Under the pieces are notes generated by a model. The model saw only the letters and a list, made by a program, of their open reading frames with translations. It had not been told where the DNA came from and did not search any database. Both the position numbers and the translations under genes were made by a program. A stretch of 30,273 bases of DNA from Chara braunii (lineage: Eukaryota > Streptophyta > Charophyceae > Charales > Characeae), in assembly GCA_003427395.1 (NCBI GenBank), contig BFEA01000479.1, positions 590,857 to 621,129 of the forward strand. The letters are read 5' to 3'. This document shows positions 8,800 through 17,659 of this stretch, in pieces. Within the stretch, counting starts at the first letter, position 1, and each line of letters opens with the position of its first letter.

Positions 8800-9720
8800 T
8801 GGTGGCTCATCCATGTTTAGCATGGATATTCAAAGAACAGCCTGAGTGCGGCAACTACTCGCGTGTTTCCCCTCCCTACTACCACCGTGACCATAGCTAC
8901 CGTTGGGATGAGGTCAGAGGTCAGCAGGGGCCTTCTTGATGCAGCGCCAACGAGGAAGATGCAGATGAAAGTCCACCATAACATCCAAAGGGACGCCTCC
9001 TCGTTGGTTCCCATCTCCTTCCTCCTTCCTGAACCTCTTCTCTCTTCCGTAGCCCAGCTGGAAGGTCTTATCCCTCCACCTCCACAGCCCAGGTGTCCCT
9101 TTCTTCCAACAGGCTACTGCTCCAGGACCTCAATAGCCATGGACGTCTTCTTCCTTTCCCTCAGCACCTCCTTCTCCCTCCAAGTATTCGGCCTCAGGGC
9201 ATACTCACACGGGCACTTTCCTAAATGTATTTCACTGCAATTACAGCCGGACCTGGATGAATTTGACCGCAATCGCGTCCAGGCCAAAGTAGAAAACGTC
9301 CTGGTGCGAGTAATACACATCACTCTCCCTCCGGGCCAAGCAGCAGGATGAATGCAGGGTGAATGAGGGGACTACTCATTGCACAAAATGATATACTCTT
9401 GGATGCAGTGCCCAGCCTCCAGTACCTCATTGCTGGCCTCCATTTGGGGTGCTCTAGGCCAACCTTGCATGTTCCCTGCTCTTTAGTGGTAATGCAATGA
9501 ATCACAGGTTTCAGCGGGCTGTAAACAAAGTGTTTGGAACTTTTCGCGGATCCGAGTCCTTTCAGGTTTGATCCCTCCACCTGTGTCTACCAGGGACTGC
9601 TCTAATGTGGACTGCATTTGAGGTCCACTAGTCTTGATCCCCCTTGCAGGGACGTTTTATTTTGTTGTAGGTCATTGTTTTCAATGTTTTGTCCTTTTCC
9701 CCTTTGAATTCACCTGTTTA
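8800..9720. other. Stretch without a supported gene; partial relative of the 10.4-kb repeat
   Basis: About 8928-9020 (GGGGCCTTCTTGATGCAGCGCC and following) resembles 10461-10530 in the left arm of the long inverted repeat and the inverse of 14130-14190, so it is probably a third, partial copy. A 162-codon frame at 8863-9351 has no recognisable domain and crosses this repeat. I see nothing else in 9350-9720. Confidence 0.45.
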
Positions 9721-9721
9721 G

Positions 9722-9793
9722 GTCTAGATACAGGGAACATCCAAGGTTGGAAAAGGACAAAGCAAGTAGCCTACGGACTCCCTGTATCTAGAC
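9722..9793. repeat. Foldback, 15-bp arms
   Basis: GTCTAGATACAGGGA (9722-9736) and its exact inverse (9779-9793) enclose a 42-nt spacer. It abuts the outer edge of the left arm of the long inverted repeat (about 9800) and may be a short MITE-like element. Confidence 0.75.
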
Positions 9794-9799
9794 TCTAGA

Positions 9800-11335
9800 G
9801 CTATTGAAAAAATAAATGAATGAGCTTTAGAGGAGAGAGAGTGATGGAAGAAGAAGAAGAAGAAGAAAGAAAGAAGAAGAAGACGATGTACACGAGCAAA
9901 GGCCAATGACGATTCCCCCTTCTCCTCGCCAACCAAACCCCTCCTCCTTTCTCCTGCCCTGTTATTCAAACAATAAATAATAATAATGAAGATGAATGGC
10001 AGAACCAGAACCAAAGTCCTAATCCCTCTTCTACTGCCAGCACAACTAGGGTCCACCATAGCCATGGCCACCATTCTCCTTCCTCTTCATGAGGCCGAGG
10101 CTATGGCGGACTACTACCTTCTTCTCCCGAACATAACACATACGCGTTGTATTCGAGTTTTCAAAAATTCAAAATATTTAAAATTTTTTGAATACAGCAC
10201 ATAAGCGTTGTATTCGAAACTTAGGGCTATTCGAATGGAACGTGGATGCGTTGTATTCGAATAGAACGCGGATGTGTTGTATTCGAATAGAACGCATCCT
10301 ATGTGTTGTATTCGATTACAACATGTATGCGTTATGTTCGGGGGAAGAAGGTAGGGCCTTGCCCTGACATGCAAAAGACAACGCAAAGCAGCTATGGCCA
10401 CTTCCACTCAGGCCGCCATGCCTCACTCTTCCTCAAAGCTTCTTGATGCAGCCCTACACCAACGGGGGCCTTCCAGATGCAGCGCCCACCAAGTTGACGG
10501 AGATGGCGTCCACCATAGCCAGGTAAGTACCCCTGGCGCTCCCCTCTCCTGGTCCCTTCTTTCTCCTCGTCCTGCCCAAGCTTCTCCACCATAGCCAAGG
10601 TGGAGAGCTGGGCACTCCTTCCCCACATCGCTGCTCCATACCAGCGCTGTTCCACCATGCGCTCCAGCAGCGTGTCGCCCAAACTTGCACGCAACAAATG
10701 AGGAAGAGATCCTGGCTCTTCCTGGAGATATAGCGAGGCAGCAGCCTCCTTGGGCGGTGACTTCCAGGCCGCAGGGCCTCCAAGCAACCGGTACCTCCTC
10801 CCTTTTGGAGGGAAACATCATTGCAGGCTCCGATATCGTTTGCAGAGGCCCTAGACTACAGGCTACTTGGACAGGTACCCGCCTAGACCTAGCCGACCGC
10901 TACTGGGCCTCTAAAAATGCCAAGTTTTGTCTTCTTCTGCTCAGCTTCCAGCCCCCGACACATCTACCGCTACTTTGGATGGTTCCAGCCCACCTGCTAC
11001 TTGAGTGTTTTTCCCCACTGCTCTGAGTGTCGCAGCCCTACTCCCGCTACTCGAGTGTTTTCCCCGCTGCAACCATCAAAGTCACGGCCACAGGTAAGCA
11101 CCAACCCTGCGGGGCCTCCCAAACAAACAAGTACCCTTGCGGGTCACACACACACTCAAGCCGATAAGCACTCAGCCAGGCACGCAGACCAGCAAGCACG
11201 CACACACAGAGACTTAAAAAATTCAGCTGCAGAAAGTGGGAAGCTCAGCAAGGCACTCATTCTAGCCGCTGCGGCAAAACTCAGAAATCAGCTGTGTTCT
11301 CAGTCCGAGTCCGTGTTTGGGCAGGTCCTTATAAC
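9800..11335. repeat. Left arm of a long inverted repeat
   Basis: Matches the reverse complement of 13455-14645 along its length, with substitutions and indels. Landmarks in order: an AAG-rich run; ATTCCC...CGCCAACC; TTATTCAAACAA with AAT triplets; AATCCCTCTTCTACTGC; GTCCACCATAGCCATG; the site now holding family A copy 4; CAAAGCAGCTATGGC; CACCATAGCCAGGTAAGTAC; CCTGGAGATATAGCG; CCTCCAAGCAACCGGTACC; GGTACCCGCCTAGACCTAGC; GGGCCTCTAAAAATGCCAA; CTACTTGAGTGTTTTTCC; GTGGGAAGCTCAGCAAGGC; AATCAGCTGTGT; GGCAGGTCCT. No frame is conserved in both arms. It could be a long terminal inverted repeat of a non-autonomous DNA transposon or one of two repeat copies lying head to head. Confidence 0.8.
10115..10353. 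mobile_element. Foldback MITE-like element, family A copy 4, with related empty site
   Basis: Outer ends TACCTTCTTCTCCCGAAC and GTTCGGGGGAAGAAGGTA are inverted and TA-bounded. The homologous place in the other arm of the long inverted repeat (14291-14292) has no insertion: GGACTAC-CA-AGGCATTGCCC there against GGACTAC-TA[element]TA-GGGCCTTGCCC here. The interior holds at least five copies of TTGTATTCG separated by ATAGAACGCGGATG-like units, so this 239-bp copy has expanded by internal tandem duplication relative to the 91-110 bp copies. Confidence 0.85.
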
Positions 11336-11745
11336 TTAGCCTCCCAGCCTGAAAGGTAGACTCTGAGGTGGTTTAACAAAAAAAAAAAAAATTTAAAAAG
11401 TTTTAAACAGTTAAAAAAACGAAAAAACAATCAATGCCATACATAGTGTTGAGTAACATACAGGCTCATTGCACATGCAGGGCACACAAATGTGTCGTGC
11501 ATGTACAGCATATGAAATTGTGAATGTGTTGTGGGCGTACGTGCCGCGGGGTGGGGGGGTTAACAAAAATAAGCGTGGGGCATGGGGTGGTACCACCCTC
11601 CTGCCCCGCCTAAAACTCAAATGCAAATCTGGTTTCAAATTTTCGAAACAGGCACAGTGACTGCCAGGCTCTTCCGAACAGCATCCAAACAGTTATTAAG
11701 AGACCGCAGGTCACATCCAGTGCTGGCCGCCACTCTCCCGTGCAC
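11336..11745. other. Spacer of the inverted repeat, first part
   Basis: No supported gene. Contains an A-rich tract (11379-11426) and a GGGGTGGGG-type G-rich patch near 11550. Confidence 0.4.
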
Positions 11746-11836
11746 TACCGTCTTCACCCGAATCGCTGCATCTGGACTGAAAGGTGGGCCAAATGCAGCT
11801 ATAATGACCGGGCGTTCTATTCGGGTGAAGACGGTA
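11746..11836. mobile_element. Foldback MITE-like element, family A copy 5
   Basis: TACCGTCTTCACCCGAAT and ATTCGGGTGAAGACGGTA form perfect 18-bp terminal inverted repeats including TA at each end. The interior (GCATCTGGACTGAAAGG, ATGCAGCTATAATGACCG) is a variant of the family interior. At 91 bp it is the shortest copy. Confidence 0.85.
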
Positions 11837-12720
11837 GGGCCATGACAACTTTCACAAGCTTCGGGTGCAGCCACGCAAACACGGGCAACACCCACTTCCT
11901 CTGGCCGCCGCTTAGTACGCCGGGCGTACAAGGCCCAGAAAGTGTGGCAAGGGGTCAAAGGCAGAGATGATCGCGGTGATGGCTGCAGCAACAGAAGCAG
12001 AAGCAGCAACAAAACCAGCAGCAGGAACACCAGCAGTGGCAGCAGATGGGGTAGGGGCATCCATGAAAATTGCGGCGACACAGTGGACTGAGAGAAGATT
12101 GCTAGCATGGCCCTTGCGCAAGGATGACACGCATAAATCGTGAAATGATCCAAATTAACACACCAAAAAAAAGAGATGGGATGGGTGCCCGGGACCAGGG
12201 AAGTGACTGAGTGGTGCCATGGATGAGAGCACATTGGAAGGTGGCAGCTAATCTACAAATAGGAGCAGATCGTCATGGTTGGCCAACGAGGATGACTCTG
12301 TGGAAAAAAATGAGAGCATGCGCAGTGCTGATGATGACCACCATGCGATGCAACTGCAGCAGCACAGTGCTGCTGCTGCTGCTAGTAATGTGCTGTACCA
12401 GTTCTTTTTCTTGAATAAACAAGTGCAGACGCGGCAGGTTTCAAACTCGAAAGGGCAAAAAAAAGGCATGCCGGCGAAACAAATAGTCGCCGAACTCAGA
12501 CGGGCACGTGTGGGCGAAATAGATGCGAGGATGCAATGCCCTCGGCAAGCTGCGAAGGACTGTATGTGCCCGCCCTAAGTGAACACGGGCCTGACAGTGT
12601 ATTTTTCTGTCGGCCTACTTCCGACCAGGTCTGAGGCCGCAGGAACCCCGAGTCGATTGCTGGACGAGAAGGATCCAGGAGGGGCCCGTTGGGTGGTTGC
12701 AGCCTATTGGACAAGGCCAC
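11837..12720. other. Spacer of the inverted repeat, second part
   Basis: No gene is supported with confidence. CAG/CTG-rich patches occur at about 11980-12045 and 12352-12384; the second is self-complementary (AGCAGCAC then GTGCTGCT). A plus-strand frame at 12279-12578 (99 codons, no ATG at its start) reads acidic, then Gln/Ala-rich, then basic. It could be remnant transposon coding sequence or chance. Confidence 0.35.
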
Positions 12721-12737
12721 AGTAATAGGCTCTGGTA

Positions 12738-12808
12738 CATAGGCTTTTCCCATAGGCTTTTCCCATAGGCTTTTCCCATAGGCTGTATTATGGAACAGCC
12801 TATGGGAA
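12738..12808. repeat. 13-bp tandem repeat ending in a 14-bp hairpin
   Basis: CATAGGCTTTTCC is repeated exactly at 12738, 12751 and 12764, and a fourth partial unit begins at 12777. The last unit forms the left arm of a perfect hairpin: TTCCCATAGGCTGT (12773-12786), 8-nt loop, exact inverse (12795-12808). Thus one inverted copy of the tandem unit follows the direct ones. Confidence 0.85.
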
Positions 12809-12897
12809 CAACAGCAGCAGTACTGAATCTCTCTGAGCGGTTGAATTGAATTTCCCTCACGACTGCACCCAGATAGAGAGTCTTCTACCTGAGGGCC

Positions 12898-12931
12898 ACT
12901 AGGGGAGGTGGCTCTTATCACCTCCCCTAGT
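12898..12931. repeat. 13-bp perfect hairpin
   Basis: ACTAGGGGAGGTG (12898-12910), 8-nt loop GCTCTTAT, exact inverse (12919-12931). GC-rich and stable on paper. It lies about 90 bp from the previous hairpin, and both have 8-nt loops. No function assigned. Confidence 0.8.
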
Positions 12932-13454
12932 AGTGTTTCCTCTATCGAAAGTAAAAAACACAAATTTGGATTCTCTTTTACTCGCTGAGTGGTCCAGTTG
13001 GACTTCCCGCTGAGTGCGCCATTCCCGCAAGGAGTTCCGTACCGCACCTCAGAGTCTGCCACCACCTCCCTTATCCCATCTCCATCTGCATACCAAGCAC
13101 TGCCCTGTGCAGAGCAAAGACCCCCTCCTCTCACAAGAAATTCGCTCCTGCTATAGCACAGAGGCTTCGTTACAGCACCGTCAGAGGCCCTCCCTGAGAA
13201 CAGACTCAAAAGAACTTTTGGAGAGAGTAGCAGTAGGCAGGGAATTCCACCAAGAAAGTCTTAGACTGAACAAAGATAACAAAGAAAATATTGGAGTCAT
13301 GCCCAGTAGCAGTAGGGACGGGGTGCTTTTTTTTTTTTGTGTGTCGTTTTCCTTCCTTGCTTTTTTTTTTTTAAGAAAAGGTGACGGCCTTGTGATATCA
13401 TCATTGAACTGACCAGCCCCAGGTAATTCATAATGATTTTATTCTGGTCTGTTA

Positions 13455-14645
13455 GGACCTGCCAAACAACGACTGAGACACACAGCTGATTTCCGAGTTT
13501 TGCCAATGGAATGTATGCCTTGCTGAGCTTCCCACTTGTTGCTGAGTTTTCTAAGTCTGAGTGTGTGCGTGCTTGCTGGTCTGCATGCCTGTCTGAGTGG
13601 CTGTGACATTGAGGGTTGCAGCGGGGGAAAACACTCAAGTGGCTGGGAAAGAGGTCCCCGACACTTGGAGCACTGGAAAAATACTCAAGTAGCACGTAGG
13701 CTGGTACCACACCAGGTAGAGGTAGATGTGCCGGGTACTCGAGGCCGAGCAGAAGAAGACAAAGTTGGCATTTTTAGAGGCCCAGTAGTTGTAGGCTAGG
13801 TCTAGGCGGGTACCAGTCCCACCAGTCTGAGTTTAGGGCCTGTACAGGCAACATCAGAGTCTGCAATGATGTTTCCCTCCGAATGGGAGGAGGTACCGGT
13901 TGCTTGGAGGCCGCACGGCCTTCGAAGTCACTCGCCAAGCCGCTATATCTCCAGGAGGAGTGAAGTGCCCCTCCTCATTGTCGGTGTGCAAGTTTGGCGA
14001 CACACTGGTTGGAGCGCTGGCTGGAGCAGCGCTAGCATCAGAGCAGCACTGCTGGGGAAGGAGCAAGCACAGGAGGAGGAAGAAGACCAGGACTTGGAGG
14101 GAGGAGCGCCAGAGGTACTTACCTGGCTATGGTGGTTGCCATCTTCATCACCTTGGTCGGCGCTGCAGCAGGAAGGCCCCAGTGGGGTAGAGCTACACCA
14201 AGAAGCTTCGAGGTAGACTCAGGCATGGCGGCCTGAGCTGGAGCAGCCATAGCTGCTTTGTGTTGTCCTTTCCGCAGCAGGGCAATGCCTTGGTAGTCCG
14301 CTATAGACTCGGCCTTGGAGGAAGGAGGAAGAAGGGTGGCATGGCTATGGTGGACCTCATGTGATACCTGCAGTAGAAGAGGGATTCGGACATTGAGCCT
14401 GGTTCAGCCATTCAACATTATTATTATTATTATTTCTTGTTTGAATAAGAGGGGAGGAGATAAGGAGTGGTTGGCGAAGAAGAAGGGAATTATCATTGGT
14501 CTATGCTGGTGTACATCATCTTCTTCTTCTTTCTTTCTTCGTCTTCTTCTTTTTTCCCTCTCTCTCTACTTTGAAATTGGGCAGGATCATAACAGGTCAT
14601 CTGATTGTATATCTGGATTCAAACTTTGGTCTGTATTTCAATAGT
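13455..14645. repeat. Right arm of the long inverted repeat
   Basis: The reverse complement follows the left arm in order from GGCAGGTCCT and the CAGCTGTGT region (13450-13490) to the AAG-rich run (14520-14560) and CTATTGAAAT (about 14640). It lacks family A copy 4 and has other small indels, plus about 40 bp of extra sequence near its outer end (14575-14635). The GTACTTACCTGGCTATGG segment near 14115 is the inverse of the splice-donor-like motif in the left arm. No frame is shared. Confidence 0.8.
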
Positions 14646-14799
14646 TCGTGGTTGTACCAACTGTCAGTGAGCTAGGGCCATTGGTAGGTGTTACAGACTT
14701 CCGGAGGACCCGGAGCCGGTCATCAAGGGGAGATGGGAAAAACTGTTAGGACATTGAACGGAACCGATCCCCTCAGTTCCCTGGGGAAAGTACAAAGCA

Positions 14800-15660
14800 A
14801 TTCGCCCAATCAAGATCAGAAGTCTCCAATGGCTGATTACTTACAACGCACTCCCAGTGAACGCCTGGCTAGTACACATTCGTAGAAAAAAAAAGCGAAC
14901 CGAATAGTTTGGAACAATGTGTAGCATGCTCAGACAAGGTACAAGACGACCAAATACATTGCCTAGTTAACCGTCAATTGGCTACTGACCTATGGCCGAG
15001 AGCCTCTGGGATCACACCTGTTCCCTTCTTCTCTACCTGAACACCCCATCCAGTTACTCCTGTGGACTAACCTCCCCTCTCAATTCAACAAGTTCGAGGC
15101 CTTTATCCCGGTCGCAGTAAGAGAACCACCGGAATTGAGGCTTTGCCTGTCAGGCTGCTCCATCTATTGGTGGGGAGCGTCACCTGGTGGAAACCGGGTC
15201 CAGCGTCCCTTTTTTTATTACATTATTTGCCTCAGAACCGAAATCTTGGGCTGGACGTTGGACCAAGTCCAAGCGCATCTGGTTCGGGATAATAAGAAAA
15301 GTGCCACTATGGGTCATATGGAAGGAGAGCTGCAGTCGGACCATCGACAACTCCAGCTTGCCATCGGAACAAGTGTGGGCAGCAATGAAACTCTTCATGG
15401 AGACTGACATGCGGTGCCAGTGGAAGAAGGTCAAGCTTCAAATTCAGGGGGACCCGGACAAACAACCAGAAACGATAGCTAAGTTCAGGAGGGTGTGGCT
15501 GGTCCAGGGAAAGATAGCGGAAATTCACGCCCTACAAATAAGATGGAAAGACTGGCACAATTCGGTTAGTACCCCTTACGGAACGAGGGGATCCCTTCTG
15601 AATGGACAACAAGATCTCAGGGCTATGCGAGACCCCCTGGGAACCACTCAGTGAGCGGCT
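14800..15660 (+). mobile_element. LINE 3' fragment: zinc-binding region and C terminus, interrupted
   Basis: Translation near 14815-14880 gives SLQWLITYNALPVNAWL, comparable to LQWQIIHRCLPTLDWI in the LINE at 21 kb. After a frameshift near 14905 comes CVACSDKVQDDQIHCLV, a zf-RVT-like knuckle. The C-terminal part (about 15235-15654) contains LWVIWKE and ends with IRWKDW, comparable to LRWKQW in the larger LINE. R family copy 5 sits between these parts. Frameshifts and a stop near 15038 make it non-functional. The stretch to about 15740 may be LINE 3' UTR. Confidence 0.75.
15152..15215 (-). mobile_element. R family copy 5, inside the LINE fragment
   Basis: The plus strand reads GCTCCATCTATTGGTGGGGA through ACCGGGTCCAGCGTCCC, a close match to 5523-5574. 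It lies within the LINE reading frame, so it inserted after that LINE, or the R family derives partly from such a junction. Its A tail is absent on the left. Confidence 0.7.
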
Positions 15661-16138
15661 GTCTGTCCTTCTCCACACCAAAGTGGGGCTCCAGAAGCAT
15701 AAGAGGCGGATCAGGATCTAATCAGTAGTTTATCTCTGTCTTCCTTGCTTTATTTGTAGTATCTGGAAGGTTTCAATATGGAATCTGAGAGGGAACTCAG
15801 GGACAGGCAAGCTGACAGTCAATCCTCCTTCAAGGAGCAATCAATGCTGGTCAGGGGTTCTTCGGCCATAGTACGGAAGGAAGCGTGAGTGTGTATATCG
15901 ATGTATCCATTCCTGACTTGCTGGTGGAATAGGAACCGGACTGATGCTCCCCAGAATGGAAAAGGATCCAGGGCCATGAGGACCTGTTTTTGGGGAATAA
16001 TAATAATAATAATAATAAATCCAACAAATTATCATATTAAAAAGTTTCAGAGCTCCAGCCACCAGCGTTCATCAGCGCAGAGTTCAGCATCCTCATCCAA
16101 GGTAGGTGACTCTCTCACTCTCTCTGTCCCCTTGTCTC

Positions 16139-16141
<3 letters not shown>
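15661..16141. other. Stretch without a supported gene
   Basis: Contains an AAT microsatellite (about 15998-16018) and a splice-donor-like AAGGTAGGTGAC near 16099. Nothing else stands out. Confidence 0.4.
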
Positions 16142-16208
<67 letters not shown>

Positions 16209-16329
16209 NNNNNNNNNNNNNNNNNNNNNNNNNNNNNNNNNNNNNNNNNNNNNNNNNNNNNNNNNNNNNNNNNNNNNNNNNNNNNNNNNNNNNNNNNNNN
16301 NNNNNNNNNNNNNNNNNNNNNNNNNNNNN

Positions 16330-16360
<31 letters not shown>
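16142..16360. repeat. CT microsatellite, 121-base assembly gap, TG/TA microsatellite
   Basis: A TC dinucleotide run (16142-16208) enters a gap of N (16209-16329), and the far side begins TGTGTGTG then TATATATA (16330-16360). The gap therefore falls inside simple sequence, its stated length may be arbitrary, and the junction between the two repeat types is unseen. Confidence 0.9.
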
Positions 16361-16361
<1 letters not shown>

Positions 16362-16722
16362 GTTGAGGATCTTGACTCGGGATACATCCGCTACTGCTCA
16401 GCTCTACCTGCTACTACTAGCTATGCGGGTATGGCCGCCCTCCTTTCTCAGCACAACGTGGACTGCAGTGCTAGCCACTCGCAGATAGCGCACAAGCGCG
16501 AGCAGCAATTCCACACTCCTTGCGACTGAGCAATCTGTCTGAAATGTGTCTGGCCAGTCCTTATATTGACTTGGCCTGAGCCTTGACTCGTCACAGCCTC
16601 TGCTTCTCTTGGCTTGACTTGGACCCGGTACCGGCTGCCCACAGCCTGTTTGCTTCAGAATGTTGAGGTCCGGTACCTTCCCTGGTTTTCCTTGGTGTGC
16701 TGCTGCTTTGGGCCTGTGGGAT

Positions 16723-16862
16723 GTGACCTTTGCCTGTTTGCCATGACCCTTGCCTGTGGAATATGACTTTTAACTGCGAGATGTGACTCTTGTTTGTGGG
16801 ACACGACTTTCGACTGCAAGACGTGACCCTTGCCTATGGGATGTGACTGTTGATTGGGTACC
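16723..16862. repeat. 20-bp minisatellite, seven units
   Basis: Seven consecutive 20-base units of the form RTGACYYTTGCCTGTGGGAT, with a partial unit just before. Units 2, 4 and 6 resemble one another (CCTTGCCTGTGG) and units 3 and 5 another type (CTTTYRACTGCRAG), giving a 40-bp higher-order period. No coding role, since 20 is not a multiple of three. Confidence 0.8.
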
Positions 16863-17106
16863 TGTAGGACCTGACCTCTGGGGGTACCCGTCATAACCTT
16901 TCTGAAACAGGCCGACAAGGCCTCTTTTGGCCTGGGGACTTTGACCCTGAGATTCGAATTTGGGGTCTGCATCATGAAATGCCTTCCAGAATGATCGGGC
17001 TGCGCTATAGCCCACAGCAGGTCCCCAAACTGGCCGCTAAATCCCTCACAAGCGATCTACAGCAAGGGTATACAATATAGGGATGGAGGGGTCAGGCCTT
17101 CCAGGT

Positions 17107-17560
17107 GCTGACAAGAAACAAGATTAAGAGTCATGTTATGCAGAATGGTGACTCCAATGCCATCGGAACGGTCCTCCCACAGGACATACCGTTCCCAAAT
17201 GGAGTGACCCCAGTCCTCCTGCTATCCCCGCACGCAGATCGCTCACCATGAGGACGTCCACCTGCAATGGATGACTAGACATCAGCTGCTGAACTTGCCT
17301 ACGAACAGACTGCGACCGAATATCACTTGGAACGCATAGGAGCAGATCCTCTTCCTACGGATTCTTATTGAGGAGGACATGCTGGAGGCACACCAGCAGT
17401 GGGATGACCCACCATTCATCAAGTGCCTCCAGACTGGGATCTGAACTCCCCACAGGAACCTAGGTCCTAATAATTGGTGCTCCCTCCACACAGTTTTCTG
17501 GTCCAAACAGAATAGATACATCAGATTAGATGGATGACCAACACGTGGCAGGACAATTGG
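17107..17560 (+). pseudogene. Possible LINE ORF1/leader remnant
   Basis: Upstream of the endonuclease region several frames read protein-like. About 17107-17250 is open with MQNGDSNAIGTVLPQD. After frame changes, 17360-17530 gives HQQWDDPPFIKCLQTGI, then a stop, then PNNWCSLHTVFW. In LINEs this position is held by ORF1, an RNA-binding protein. I see no zinc knuckle or other diagnostic motif, so the assignment rests on position and composition only. Confidence 0.4.
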
Positions 17561-17659
17561 AGGTAGGGGGAACACCTATACAACAATCCCAGGCTCCTCC
17601 ATACCAGGGCCAGCAAAGACAACCCCAGTGCCCTTGCCCCAGCCCCCCTCGCCCAGCTC

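Noticed and set aside
8863-9351. 162-codon plus-strand open frame
   Set aside because: It overlaps a partial copy of the long repeat, has no domain, and the related repeats do not keep the frame.
11635-12234. 199-codon minus-strand open frame
   Set aside because: It runs through foldback element copy 5 and a CAG-rich patch that gives a poly-Leu stretch. No conserved motif.
12496-13209. 237-codon minus-strand open frame
   Set aside because: It crosses a 13-bp tandem array and two perfect hairpins, has low-complexity Cys and Gly-Lys runs, and shows no recognisable domain. It is most likely chance in the spacer and right edge of the repeat region.
15760-15900. Start of another LINE endonuclease
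   Set aside because: A short WNLRG-like reading near 15785 resembles endonuclease N termini, but nothing downstream supports it.
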